Source: Marinilabiliales bacterium (GTDB lineage Bacteria; Bacteroidota; Bacteroidia; Bacteroidales; SZUA-534). From it: 64,000 bases of DNA. Shown here one piece after another: positions 49,622 through 58,150 of the stretch. Below the pieces are notes generated by a model. It was given only the letters and a program-made list of their open reading frames with translations, was not told the origin of the DNA and searched no databases. The stretch is from the NCBI GenBank assembly GCA_003512955.1, contig DOTG01000038.1, positions 248,001-312,000 on the forward strand, written 5' to 3'. Each line of letters begins with the position of its first letter. The stretch's first letter is position 1. The position numbers were made by a program, and so were the translations under genes.

Positions 49622-50809
49622 CTACAAGGAACGCAAAGGCAGAGTAAACTTAAATTCACTACCGCTACCCAAGGAGCTTATTATTTCAAGTTTTCCTTTA
49701 TTTTTATCGATAAATTCCTTACAAACCAGCAGCCCCAGCCCGGTTCCTTTTTCATTGTCCGTTCCAAATGCAGAAACAGATTTCTCCATTTTAAACAGGT
49801 TGGCTATTGTTTCCGGGTTCATACCAACCCCGTCATCTTTAATGCTGACAAAAGCATAAGAGTCATTCTCTTTTGCTGAATTGATTTGGATACGCCCTTT
49901 TGGATGAGTATATTTAATGGCATTCGAAATAATGTTCCGGAGTATTGCCTGAACCATATCAACATCGGCAAAAACATCGGCAACCTCCTTGCATTCAATC
50001 ACAATAGATATCTCTTTGCGTTGCGCCATATGCTTCATTTTAGCGACCACCTCTGTTAAAACCGCCTCCAGGTTAAATGCAACCGGACGATACATTACGC
50101 CGCCTTTAATCTGCATGTTGGCCCAAAGAAGCAGGTTTTCAAGCAAAGCATAAGTTTGACGGGTTCCATCGAGCAACATGGCAATTATCTCCTGTTGGCG
50201 GTTTTGGCTGATTTTATGGGGTTCATTGGCCAGAATCTCCATATACCCGATAAGGGAAGTGAAAGGGCTCCGTAAATCATGCGCTATAATAGATATCAAT
50301 TTGTCTTTCATGTTATTCAGTTCGCGGTATCTGATTTCAGAATCCATCAATTTTGACTGGATACGTTCCCTGATCTCAATATCCTGCTTTGCCTTTTTGT
50401 ATTGCATGTTGAGCTCTTCCAATTGCCGGTTCGATTCGGTAACATCTATCACCGAAATAAGTGCATTGAAAGCCCCTTCTTCGGAGCTTACCAAGGCACT
50501 GATAGTAACATCCTGGGATTTGTTTTTTAACTTACCATTCGGGCTCTCGATAAACAGATGGTGAAATCTGGAAGACAAAACCACCGGAGGCCAACCCTCA
50601 AAAACAGAATTTATACGCTCTGTATAAACCTCCAACTTGAATGAAGGGAAAAAATCGCCCAAAGGCTTACAGCAAATTGTACCCGATGGAATGCCTGTGT
50701 ATTCGTGCATATATTCGTTCCAATACAGCACTTTATAAACCGGATCGATGATGCAAATCCCCATCGACAAACTATCTATCAACTGCTGTGTGTGCTTAGC
50801 CCGTTCCAT
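49622..50809 (-). CDS. Soluble PAS sensor histidine kinase
   Basis: 395 residues from ATG 50809 (a GTG one codon upstream is possible). No membrane helices. A PAS domain (about 8-120) has MGICIIDPVYKVLYWNEYMHEYTG; a short coiled coil follows; HisKA box IIAHDLRSPFTSLIGYMEI with the phosphoacceptor His near 175; HATPase with NIISNAIKYTHPKGR, DDGVGMN and GTGLGLLVC. Third gene of a minus-strand operon after the CheY-like and CheC-like genes, so its phosphate probably goes to that receiver. The ligand of the PAS domain is not known. Confidence 0.9.
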   Translation of the reverse strand: MERAKHTQQLIDSLSMGICIIDPVYKVLYWNEYMHEYTGIPSGTICCKPLGDFFPSFKLEVYTERINSVFEGWPPVVLSSRFHHLFIESPNGKLKNKSQDVTISALVSSEEGAFNALISVIDVTESNRQLEELNMQYKKAKQDIEIRERIQSKLMDSEIRYRELNNMKDKLISIIAHDLRSPFTSLIGYMEILANEPHKISQNRQQEIIAMLLDGTRQTYALLENLLLWANMQIKGGVMYRPVAFNLEAVLTEVVAKMKHMAQRKEISIVIECKEVADVFADVDMVQAILRNIISNAIKYTHPKGRIQINSAKENDSYAFVSIKDDGVGMNPETIANLFKMEKSVSAFGTDNEKGTGLGLLVCKEFIDKNKGKLEIISSLGSGSEFKFTLPLRSL

Positions 50810-50815
50810 CACCTT

Positions 50816-51415
50816 TTATTGAACAGAAAATTTTTCGAGTTTTTCAATAAATGTGTCAAATGATCCTACCTCGAAGAACAGCATGAAACTCCCCTCGATA
50901 TTATTATCCTTAATTTTAAATTGCGTCTCGGCATAAATGAAATATTCCGGTAAACTTCCGGTGTTTGCCAACAAGTCCTTTGCCAGGCACTCTTTGAATT
51001 GGGGGATGGAGTAACGGAAGCGGGTCTTGAGCAAGTTGCCTAATGTTCCGATTAAGGAATTCAGCACGATGTTACCCACCTCGTTCAGGGTGCTTGTACG
51101 GAGCTGATCCATCTCAAGCTTTTCATAATTATTTTCGGTCAACAAATCGACCATTTTTATGGCATTTGCAGATGAAAACACCAAAGCCACACTTCCTAAT
51201 AAATCTCCGGTAAACCCCATGGAGATGACAGATAATTCTACAGAATCGTCGTGGCCTACCAACTGTTTTAAATCATCAACCTTTAAAAGCAGGATACTAG
51301 GCACTTTAAGCTGTACCCTGTTTTTAACAATTTTATTCAACACGTTGGCACTGCGCCCTATTCCTATATTGACAATCTCTGTTAGAAAATCAAACTGCTG
51401 TGTCGATAATTTCAT
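50816..51415 (-). CDS. CheC-type phosphatase of a CheY-like regulator
   Basis: 199 residues with both CheC active-site motifs: D9-E13-N16 (DFLTEIVN) and S108-E112-N115 (STLNEVGN). CheC proteins remove phosphate from CheY. The neighbouring single-domain receiver is its likely substrate. No flagellar or chemotaxis genes are near, so it is probably part of a private phosphorelay. It lies 6 bases before the kinase gene and 46 bases after the receiver gene. Confidence 0.85.
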   Translation of the reverse strand: MKLSTQQFDFLTEIVNIGIGRSANVLNKIVKNRVQLKVPSILLLKVDDLKQLVGHDDSVELSVISMGFTGDLLGSVALVFSSANAIKMVDLLTENNYEKLEMDQLRTSTLNEVGNIVLNSLIGTLGNLLKTRFRYSIPQFKECLAKDLLANTGSLPEYFIYAETQFKIKDNNIEGSFMLFFEVGSFDTFIEKLEKFSVQ

Positions 51416-51461
51416 CTTCTAAATTTAAAGGATTACTTTGGAACTCAACTTATAATCAAGC

Positions 51462-51827
51462 TTAGCCATTAATCTTCCGGATGCTGTTTAATATGGTGTC
51501 GGCAGTAACCGGCTTATTTAAAAAATCACGGGCCCCAAGTTCAAAACACTCTTCTTTCACTTGTTCCTGAATGTCTGCTGTAATGACTATGGTAGGTACT
51601 TTTATGGATGCGGTTTTCAATTTTTCAAGCACTTCCAAACCATCCATATCAGGCATCAACAAATCGAGCATCAGCAAATCGGGAACCTCCCGGTTAATCA
51701 ATATCAATGCTTCAACGCCGTTACTTGCCTCAATTACCTGAAATCCTGCATCAACAAGTACCTTTTTAATAAAACCACGAGTAGTGCTTGAATCATCAGT
51801 CACCAGTATCCGTTTAATTTTTGCCAT
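51462..51827 (-). CDS. Single-domain CheY-like response regulator
   Basis: 121 residues from ATG 51827 (ATG 51839 is also in frame). A lone receiver: acidic pair DDSS (11-12), phosphoacceptor Asp55 (LMLDLLMPDMDG), Thr in VITAD, Lys105 in NKPVT. There is no output domain, so it must act by binding another protein. It heads the operon with the CheC-like and kinase genes. Confidence 0.92.
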   Translation of the reverse strand: MAKIKRILVTDDSSTTRGFIKKVLVDAGFQVIEASNGVEALILINREVPDLLMLDLLMPDMDGLEVLEKLKTASIKVPTIVITADIQEQVKEECFELGARDFLNKPVTADTILNSIRKING

Positions 51828-51839
51828 TTTATGTATCAT

Positions 51840-52094
51840 TTATTTTTTAATACCCCTAGAAAACTTTACCATCAATGATATAAAAAAAATTGATGGTAAG
51901 TGAAAAGCACAGTTAATTTATGAAAATATTTCCAATATTAGCGCTTAAATCAACTATAACTTATCAGAATCAACAAATAAGGAAATCAATCGTTCCAGTG
52001 ATTGTTTTTGTCCACATAAAGGAATGCGTTACTAAATTAGTTTGAAACTTTCCATTTATTAGTATCTTAGTAACTGAATCAAATACTAAAAATT
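51840..52094. other. Divergent intergenic region CheY-like / SiaC-like
   Basis: 255 AT-rich bases between divergent operons; it carries the candidate siaC promoter and a TACCCCTA sequence at 51851-51858. No frame of interest. Confidence 0.4.
52041..52070 (+). promoter_or_regulatory. Candidate promoter of the SiaC-like gene
   Basis: TTTG at 52041-52044, 18 bases, TATCTTAG at 52063-52070 (one mismatch to TAnnTTTG). The ATG is 25 bases downstream. Confidence 0.5.
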
Positions 52095-52469
52095 ATGTTA
52101 CCTATCTTACTCGACGAAACTCAGGATACCCCCCGGATTATTTTAGATGAAAAACAGGAACAATATTGGTTTAGTGGCACTTCGATTCCTGAAAACAGCA
52201 AAAAATTTTACGAGCCGGTGATTCAGTGGGTGACAGAATACATTAAACAGCCGAATAAAGAAACCGTGGTCAATTTTAAAATGAAGTATTTCAATACCTC
52301 ATCTACCAAGTCGTTGCTGGATATTATGGATTTGTTTAAAGAAATTGCCCGGCAAGGCAAACCCTTAATCATCAATTGGTATTTTCATCACGACGACGAC
52401 GACATGTACGAAGCCGGTGTAGGGTTCTCCAAGATGGTCCGGTTTCCGTTCAATTTTATCAAATATTAA
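52095..52469 (+). CDS. SiaC-family regulatory phosphoprotein (DUF1987)
   Basis: 124 residues matching DUF1987/SiaC: TPRIILDEKQEQYWFSGTSI, then FYEPVIQWVTEYI, and KMKYFNTSSTKSLLDIM with a candidate phosphorylation site at Thr68 to Thr71. In Pseudomonas SiaC is phosphorylated by SiaB, dephosphorylated by SiaA, and activates the diguanylate cyclase SiaD. None of these partners is encoded here. It is divergent from the CheY-CheC-kinase operon and is followed after 12 bases by the MOSC gene, an unexpected partner. Confidence 0.85.
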   Translation: MLPILLDETQDTPRIILDEKQEQYWFSGTSIPENSKKFYEPVIQWVTEYIKQPNKETVVNFKMKYFNTSSTKSLLDIMDLFKEIARQGKPLIINWYFHHDDDDMYEAGVGFSKMVRFPFNFIKY

Positions 52470-52481
52470 TTTAAATCAGTA

Positions 52482-52931
52482 ATGACGCCAAGCTGCAACG
52501 TAATTTCCGTAAATATTTCCGAAAAAAAAGGGACCATTAAAACCCCGCGTCCTTTTATTGCCATCAATCAACATGGGGTTGAAGGGGATGCCCATGCCGG
52601 AAACTGGCACCGGCAAGTAAGTTTATTGGCCGAAGAAAGCATCCGCAAATTTGAGAAGAAGTTAGGGCGTGAGTTAGATTATGGGGAGTTTGCCGAAAAT
52701 ATTACCACCAAAGGAATTGTCCTTTACGAAACCCTGCCCGGCGACTTGTTCGTAATTGGAGATACCAAGCTTGAGGTAACGCAGATCGGCAAAAAATGCC
52801 ACGGCGATGGTTGCCAGATTTTTCAAATCGTTGGAAGCTGTGTGATGCCCAAAGAGGGCATTTTCTGCAAAGTGATTCAGGGTGGGATTATTAAACCCGG
52901 TGACAAGATTGAGTACATTAAGTGTTCCTAG
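52482..52931 (+). CDS. MOSC-domain protein
   Basis: 149 residues forming one MOSC domain (molybdenum cofactor sulfurase C-terminal type): NQHGVEGDAHAGNWHRQVSLLA, YGEFAENITTKGI, GDTKLEVTQIGKKCHGDGC, KEGIFCKVIQGGIIKPGD. Cysteines of GKKCHGDGC and GIFC include the conserved one thought to carry sulfur. Stand-alone bacterial forms are linked with Moco transfer or sulfur trafficking. It precedes the MogA-domain gene by 22 bases. Confidence 0.9.
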   Translation: MTPSCNVISVNISEKKGTIKTPRPFIAINQHGVEGDAHAGNWHRQVSLLAEESIRKFEKKLGRELDYGEFAENITTKGIVLYETLPGDLFVIGDTKLEVTQIGKKCHGDGCQIFQIVGSCVMPKEGIFCKVIQGGIIKPGDKIEYIKCS

Positions 52932-52953
52932 TATAAACCTAATACGCTGCCAC

Positions 52954-53793
52954 ATGAAAATCAATTCAATTTACCGGATTACAAGCCACAAACAACATGT
53001 GGAAGTAGATGATACTTCAACGTCGCCCAATAAAGTATCGAACCAGGTATTGGTTCTTGAAAAACAAATGCCTGGCGAAAACCTGCTAAAATCGTTTATG
53101 GCGGGTACCTCGGTAGGAGCCATCCTGCTGGTAGACCAATTTGACAACGAACCTATTAAAACCTTTGACCACATTACAGGTAGCGATAGCGACCTTAAAG
53201 TCATTAAACCGATGGAGATTGAGGGGCAACGGGCCATCCTCTGCCTTCCGGAGGATTATCTGACTTTTTATCTGGGGCAGGTGTTGGTTAACCTCCCAAA
53301 AGTTTTTACTGCCAGGGTAATAACCCTTAGCGACCGTGCTCACCGGGGAGTGTATGAAGACAAAAGTGGCCCTGCCATTGTTCGGTTACTGACAGAATAT
53401 TTTGAAAAAATCAACAAAAAGCTACTCATCAAGCATTCCATTATTCCCGACAACGCTTCGGAACTGTCGCTTATTCTTGAGGAATGCAAAGTGGCCAAAA
53501 CCGATATACTCATCACCACGGGCGGAACAGGCATTGGGCTGCGCGACATTACCGTGGAAACTGTTTCGGCTCATCTGGATAAAGAAATACCGGGTATCAT
53601 GGAAATGATCCGGGTAAAATACGGAGCCCAAAAACCCAACGCTTTGTTAAGCCGGGGCATTGCCGGAACCATGAACAAAACCATGGTATATACCCTGCCG
53701 GGAAGCCCAAAAGCCGTAGAAGAATACTTAAATGAAATATTTTTAACCTTGGATCACCTGTTGAACATGATCCATGGAATTGACATACATTAA
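52954..53793 (+). CDS. Molybdopterin adenylyltransferase (MogA) with an extra N-terminal domain
   Basis: 279 residues from ATG 52954 (a GTG frame to 52882 lies in the MOSC gene). From about residue 117 it is a complete MogA/MoaB domain: FTARVITLSDRAHRGVYEDK, TDILITTGGTGIGLRDITVE, PNALLSRGIAGTM and VYTLPGSPKAVEEYL. It adenylylates molybdopterin for MoeA. Residues 1-116 are not part of MogA; they contain VLVLEKQMPGENLLKSFMAGTS and were not recognised, though MOSC/MogA fusions exist. It completes the local set MoaA, MoaC, MogA, MoeA. Confidence 0.88.
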   Translation: MKINSIYRITSHKQHVEVDDTSTSPNKVSNQVLVLEKQMPGENLLKSFMAGTSVGAILLVDQFDNEPIKTFDHITGSDSDLKVIKPMEIEGQRAILCLPEDYLTFYLGQVLVNLPKVFTARVITLSDRAHRGVYEDKSGPAIVRLLTEYFEKINKKLLIKHSIIPDNASELSLILEECKVAKTDILITTGGTGIGLRDITVETVSAHLDKEIPGIMEMIRVKYGAQKPNALLSRGIAGTMNKTMVYTLPGSPKAVEEYLNEIFLTLDHLLNMIHGIDIH

Positions 53794-53811
53794 CAATTAA
53801 ATTGAATTTGA

Positions 53812-54897
53812 ATGAACCGTTTTTTAATACTTACTCTTGCAGCTATGGGAGCCTGTTCAGGCCCCAAAACCGACCAGTTTGTCATCAATGGGAAGATTAC
53901 AGGAACCCAGCCTGAAAAAGTATATCTGAAGATTTACAAAGACAAGAAGATGAATGTAATAGACTCTTCGGAAGTTACTGCAGGCACCTTTAAGTTTATG
54001 GGCAAAGTGGATTTCCCCGACCAATACTTCATCCAGTTTGGCAGCACACAGAATCAGATAGTCTTGTTTGTTGAAAACTCCCCGATTGAAGTTGTTGCCA
54101 ATTTAGACAGCATTCAGGCAACAACCATCAAAGGGTCAAAGGTGAATGACGAATATGAGGCCCTTCAAGAATCGAAAAGTGAGCTAAACAATCAGATGGA
54201 ATTGGTATATGCTGACTTTAAGGCTGCCACCGACCTTGCCCTAAAAAAGGAATTGGAGAAAAAGCTCGATTCCCTTGATCTGGTTGCTGTAGGACTAAGC
54301 AAAATTTATATCAGGGAACATCCCCAAAGCATCCTTTCGCCCTTTATCATCAACCGCGAGATTGTCTATTATCTGGAATTGGAGGAACTGGAGGAACTCG
54401 TGAATGGTCTGGATTCTTCATTACATGAATATGCACATACCAAAAACCTGAAACAGCGGGTTGACCTTTTGCGCACCTTGCAACCCGGCATGCTTGCTCC
54501 TGAATTCGCACAAAACGATACGGCCGGCAATCCTGTTAACCTTTCCGATTTTAAAGGGAAATATCTATTGATCGATTTCTGGGCCTCGTGGTGCGGGCCT
54601 TGCCGCAGAGCCAACCCGACAGTGGTAGCTGTTTATCAAAAATTTGAAGCAAAAGGATTCGCCATTCTGGGGATTTCTATGGATAAAGACCGCGAAAAAT
54701 GGTTACAGGCTATTGCCAAAGATGGGTTGGTCTGGAAACAGGTTTCTACCCTCGAAGGCTGGGACAATCCGGTAGGCAAGCTATATGGGGTAAACTCCAT
54801 TCCACACGCCATTTTAATAGACCCCGACGGAAAAATTGTGAAACGCGGACTTCATGCCGATGAATTGGATGCGCTGCTTTCGGGACTTATCAAATAA
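53812..54897 (+). CDS. TlpA-like thioredoxin lipoprotein with DUF4369 domain
   Basis: 361 residues. Lipobox-like MGACSG at the N-terminus suggests a lipoprotein. The N-terminal half is DUF4369 (FVINGKITGTQPEKVYLKIYK), the middle is helical, and the C-terminal domain is thioredoxin-like with active site WCGPC (FWASWCGPCRRANPT) and cis-proline region NSIPHAILID. Such Bacteroidota proteins act as periplasmic disulfide reductases, often for cytochrome maturation. It starts 19 bases after the MogA-domain gene; the link is uncertain. Confidence 0.9.
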   Translation: MNRFLILTLAAMGACSGPKTDQFVINGKITGTQPEKVYLKIYKDKKMNVIDSSEVTAGTFKFMGKVDFPDQYFIQFGSTQNQIVLFVENSPIEVVANLDSIQATTIKGSKVNDEYEALQESKSELNNQMELVYADFKAATDLALKKELEKKLDSLDLVAVGLSKIYIREHPQSILSPFIINREIVYYLELEELEELVNGLDSSLHEYAHTKNLKQRVDLLRTLQPGMLAPEFAQNDTAGNPVNLSDFKGKYLLIDFWASWCGPCRRANPTVVAVYQKFEAKGFAILGISMDKDREKWLQAIAKDGLVWKQVSTLEGWDNPVGKLYGVNSIPHAILIDPDGKIVKRGLHADELDALLSGLIK

Positions 54898-54957
54898 CTG
54901 AGAGCCTCGATTTGAGAAATGAGATTCAAGACAAGAAATAAAGATATTTTGAGAATG

Positions 54958-54981
54958 AAAGCCCCGCAAACGGGGTTTTGT
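54958..54981 (+). terminator. Terminator after the TlpA-like gene
   Basis: AAAGCCCCG, CAAA loop, CGGGGTTTT: a short GC-rich stem with T-run, 60 bases after the stop codon. Confidence 0.8.
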
Positions 54982-55103
54982 TCTTAGGGTACCCACCAAC
55001 CCGAATGGCAAAGAATCTCAGATAGATTCATACAAAACATTGATTCTTTCCATCGGAATAATTATTTTAGAAACTTTGTAAACAACCCAAAACATATTTA
55101 GAG

Positions 55104-55688
55104 ATGATGCCTACCAGAGACCAAGCTTACCAATTGCTGCTACAATACAACCAAACCCCGGGCCTTATTAAACATGCTCTGGCTGTGGAAGCCACCATGC
55201 GGCACTTTGCCCAACATTTTAACCAAGACCCCGAAATATGGGGAATTATCGGTTTGATTCATGATCTGGATTATGAGAAATATCCCGATATCCATTGCCA
55301 GATGACTGAAAAAATCCTTCAGGAAAATGGCTGGCCCGAAGATTATATCCGTGCGGCACTCAGCCATGGCTGGGGTATCTGTACCGATCTAAAACCCGAA
55401 AGCCTCCTGGAGAAGACCCTTTTCACCATTGACGAGTTAACCGGACTGGTAACCACATCGGCATTGGTACGGCCAACCAAAAGCATTTTGGATATGAAGG
55501 CCAAATCGGTTAAAAGCAAATGGGCCGACAAACGTTTTGCCGCTAAAATTGACCGCTCTATCATTGAAAAAGGAGCAGTAATGATGGGCATGGAACTCAC
55601 CCAGGTGATTGAACTGACTATTGAAGGGATGGCAAAAATTGCCGATCAATTGGAACTTGATGGACGTTTGGCTACAAATCAGAACTGA
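55104..55688 (+). CDS. HD-domain phosphohydrolase
   Basis: 194 residues. HD motif: KHALAVEATMRHFA, GLIHDLDYEKYPDIHC (metal-binding His-Asp), AALSHGWG, and TIDELTGLV with a late Asp. The family resembles bacterial HDIG hydrolases of unknown nucleotide or phosphate substrate. Start at the first of two adjacent ATG. Monocistronic and convergent with engB. Confidence 0.85.
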   Translation: MMPTRDQAYQLLLQYNQTPGLIKHALAVEATMRHFAQHFNQDPEIWGIIGLIHDLDYEKYPDIHCQMTEKILQENGWPEDYIRAALSHGWGICTDLKPESLLEKTLFTIDELTGLVTTSALVRPTKSILDMKAKSVKSKWADKRFAAKIDRSIIEKGAVMMGMELTQVIELTIEGMAKIADQLELDGRLATNQN

Positions 55689-55720
55689 ACGAACCGGGGA
55701 CAAGAACAAGTAAAAAAACG

Positions 55721-56326
55721 CTATTGAATGGGATTCTTGGCATTGACATCCTCAATAAATGCTAAAATACCTTCTTTACCCATCCTTTTTTCGGCTGAGG
55801 TGACAAATACCGACGGCAATTCTTCCCACGATTTTTTGAGTTCCCTGGTATAGATGCTTACGTTCCGGTCGAGTTGATTTTTGGAAAGCTTATCGGCTTT
55901 GGTAAATACAATAGCAAACGCCACTCCGTTGACACCCAGCCAGTGCATAAAATCCACATCAATCTGCTGGGGTTCCAACCTTGAATCAACTAAAACAAAA
56001 AGGCAAAACAGGTTTTCACGGTTTAGGATATACCCCGTTATGAATTTCTGCCACTTTTCCCGTTGGCCTTTTGAAGCCTTGGCAAACCCATACCCGGGCA
56101 AATCGACCAGATACCATGCATCGTTTATTTTAAAGTGGTTGATCAGTTGTGTTTTTCCGGGTTGTCCGCTCACTTTGGCCAATTTCGATTGGTTGGTGAG
56201 CATGTTTATCAACGACGATTTTCCCACGTTGGAACGCCCGATAAAAGCATACTCGGGCATATTGGGTGCCGGGCACTTTTTGTATTCACTATTGCTGATA
56301 ACAAACTCGGCTTTGGTAATTTCCAT
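55721..56326 (-). CDS. engB: Ribosome biogenesis GTPase EngB/YsxC
   Basis: 201 residues from ATG 56326 (a GTG two codons upstream is in frame). TrmE-Era-EngA family GTPase needed for 50S subunit assembly. G1 GRSNVGKSS, G2 region GKTQLINHF, G3 DLPGYGFA, G4 TKADKL, G5 TSAEK. It lies 9 bases after the DUF2807 gene. Confidence 0.96.
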   Translation of the reverse strand: MEITKAEFVISNSEYKKCPAPNMPEYAFIGRSNVGKSSLINMLTNQSKLAKVSGQPGKTQLINHFKINDAWYLVDLPGYGFAKASKGQREKWQKFITGYILNRENLFCLFVLVDSRLEPQQIDVDFMHWLGVNGVAFAIVFTKADKLSKNQLDRNVSIYTRELKKSWEELPSVFVTSAEKRMGKEGILAFIEDVNAKNPIQ

Positions 56327-56335
56327 AGTCACAAT

Positions 56336-57022
56336 TTAAAAGTCTTCTAACTGAGAGATAGTACCCCCCAGCTTCTCGGTTTTTTTCATTTTTTTGGGGA
56401 GTGTTTTGTATTTTAAACTGGCTCCCAATCGGACATCGGCATCTAACAACAGTTTCACATCCACCTCGGCAGTTCCTCCGTTCATTTTTACAAACGTGGT
56501 GTCGTTTTGCAATGCGGTAGCCCGGTAATCGCCGCCCGTAGCAGTTTTCAGATCCACTTTGGGACATGTACCCGTTAACCTTACAAAAGCCCCTTTATTC
56601 ACCAATACCTGTGCAGAATCAAGCTGTATCAACAAATCGAACTCACTGCCCGATTTGGCTTCAATACCCACGAATGACCCCTGCATAGCCCCTTTGTTGT
56701 AGAGCTTAATGCCACCACCAGCTTCCAGGTGTTTCAATTCGGAATAATAAATAGTCGTTTTTACTTTAATCTGCGACGGAAACTCACTGGTTAATTTCAC
56801 CGACAAGATACCTCCTTCTACGGCAACCTGAACATTTTCAACATCGAAACTGCCCGATTCAATCACAACAGAATCATAGGCAGCAGGTTCCAAGCGTACC
56901 TCAATCTTTCCAAACAGGTGGATTTGATTAAAATGCGGGGGAACTAGTCTCTTTTGTGAAAACAAAGTCCCTTGGATAAAAATTGTCAGAAAAACACTGA
57001 CTAATAAAATTTTATTATTCAT
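56336..57022 (-). CDS. DUF2807 (head GIN domain) exported protein
   Basis: 228 residues from ATG 57022 (TTG 57046 is an alternative). Signal peptide with likely cleavage after GTLFS. The mature part is a right-handed beta-solenoid-like repeat typical of DUF2807: FNQIHLFGKIEVRLEPAAY, LEAGGGIKLYNKGAMQG, VNKGAFVRLTGTCPKVDLKT. Function unknown; probably periplasmic or on the surface. Upstream of engB in the same direction. Confidence 0.85.
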   Translation of the reverse strand: MNNKILLVSVFLTIFIQGTLFSQKRLVPPHFNQIHLFGKIEVRLEPAAYDSVVIESGSFDVENVQVAVEGGILSVKLTSEFPSQIKVKTTIYYSELKHLEAGGGIKLYNKGAMQGSFVGIEAKSGSEFDLLIQLDSAQVLVNKGAFVRLTGTCPKVDLKTATGGDYRATALQNDTTFVKMNGGTAEVDVKLLLDADVRLGASLKYKTLPKKMKKTEKLGGTISQLEDF

Positions 57023-57071
57023 AATAAACAATTCATTTTTTTGCAAAAGTAACCCGATAAACGATTACTAG

Positions 57072-57101
57072 CAAATAGTGGTGAAAATTGACGCGAGATG
57101 T
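57072..57101. repeat. 30-bp dispersed repeat, copy 2
   Basis: Starts CAAATAGTGGTGAAAATT; related to 26285-26314 with only transitions between them. It marks the left border of the small-gene island. Confidence 0.5.
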
Positions 57102-57161
57102 CAGAAATAAGACACCGGGCTATAAAATAGAGACACAAGGTAGGCCAGCCACTCCCGGTAC

Positions 57162-57668
57162 TTACACGTATAGGTTGCCGTTATCATTTCCTGGTTTTAC
57201 CCCTAATGCTTCATGCCATGCTTTTTGGGGCCTTTCCGGCGGATGTCCGTTTTCCCGCCGATATTTCTTTCGTTCCTCGGTAAAGTCCCACCATTTTTTT
57301 GTCTTATCACCTGTCTCCGCGTAATGAACGGCTAACCTAAATTGGTCTTCAACACAGGGGTCAATCCAATATCCTTTTAATAACTCAAATTCTTCCGTTA
57401 GTTTTGTAGCGTCTTTCCCTTTTAATTCATTGATAGAATAGTATCCCAACGAAATTAAATCTTCTGCAAACCTGATTCCAATGGATGGTATCATTTGGAA
57501 CCCGATCAAGGCGTAAACTTCTTTGGCCCGCTCCAATGAAACACCCATGATTACTGCCAATTCATCAACGGCGTAGTTCGGGATATCTTTAATTTTAACT
57601 TTATTCCGCCTCATTTCCTGTTTCTCAGAATCGGTGAGCGCTATTTTGAATGCCGTTTTACTTTTCAT
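57162..57668 (-). CDS. Cdd1-like helix-hairpin-helix protein
   Basis: 168 residues from ATG 57668. Helix-hairpin-helix-like segments (VDELAVIMGVSLERAKEV and IRFAEDLISLGYYSINELKG) and a late CVEDQFRLAVHYAE and WWDFTEERKKYR match the Cdd1 'pathogenicity locus' family, sometimes called mitomycin-resistance protein. Its role is unclear; HhH domains suggest nucleic-acid binding. First (3'-most) of the small minus-strand genes. Confidence 0.75.
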   Translation of the reverse strand: MKSKTAFKIALTDSEKQEMRRNKVKIKDIPNYAVDELAVIMGVSLERAKEVYALIGFQMIPSIGIRFAEDLISLGYYSINELKGKDATKLTEEFELLKGYWIDPCVEDQFRLAVHYAETGDKTKKWWDFTEERKKYRRENGHPPERPQKAWHEALGVKPGNDNGNLYV

Positions 57669-57680
57669 CCTCTGCAAATG

Positions 57681-57890
57681 TCAGTTTGTAAACACATTGT
57701 TATCTTGAGCGGAAAATTTGGTTGTACCTTTTATATTTTTTCTAAACCTCCATCGCTTTTTTTTCTTTATCTGCATTAAGCGTAATATAGTTGAAGCCTG
57801 CTTTAAATAACCAATATTTAAGAATAGATTGCCAATTGCGTTTGTTTCGCAATGTCGGCCTTTAAAAATTCTGTAATCCTCAATTTCCAT
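57681..57890 (-). pseudogene. Truncated BtrH-like N-terminal fragment
   Basis: From ATG 57890 the frame begins MEIEDYRIFKGRHCETNAIG, very like the start of BtrH-type proteins (FxGxHCExxA then NLL), in which the Cys-His region is the catalytic start of an acyltransferase-like domain. After about 25 residues similarity stops and the rest (KKKKRWRFRKNIKG) is not family-like; the frame ends at 69 residues against more than 300 in complete members. It is probably a remnant. Confidence 0.5.
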
Positions 57891-57978
57891 AATTTTATCT
57901 TTTTGCAAATCTAAACCTGCAAAGCGACAACCTTATGCCAGTATCATTTTTCAGTCGCTCAAAAACTGTCTTTTAATG

Positions 57979-58135
57979 GTGCCCAATAACTGCGGCAATA
58001 CCCAATATGTGATTACGTGGCTACGTCACTATCCCCAGATAAAAAAGTTACTGCGCCGCACGATACCTAGAACCCTTGCGAACCGACCCAAGCGAGATCA
58101 GCAAAGCTAAACCCTTATGGCAGATACACTTTATT
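57979..58135. repeat. Island spacer element, copy B
   Basis: Holds TGCCCAATAACTGCGGCA (57979-57996, continuing to 58002) and, 130 bases on, a 27-base motif at 58109-58135 starting AAACCCTTATGGCAG. The second motif agrees with 58704-58730 at 23 of 27 bases. The remaining 260-base gap has no coding frame. Confidence 0.6.
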
Positions 58136-58150
58136 GCCTGGCGTTTTTCT

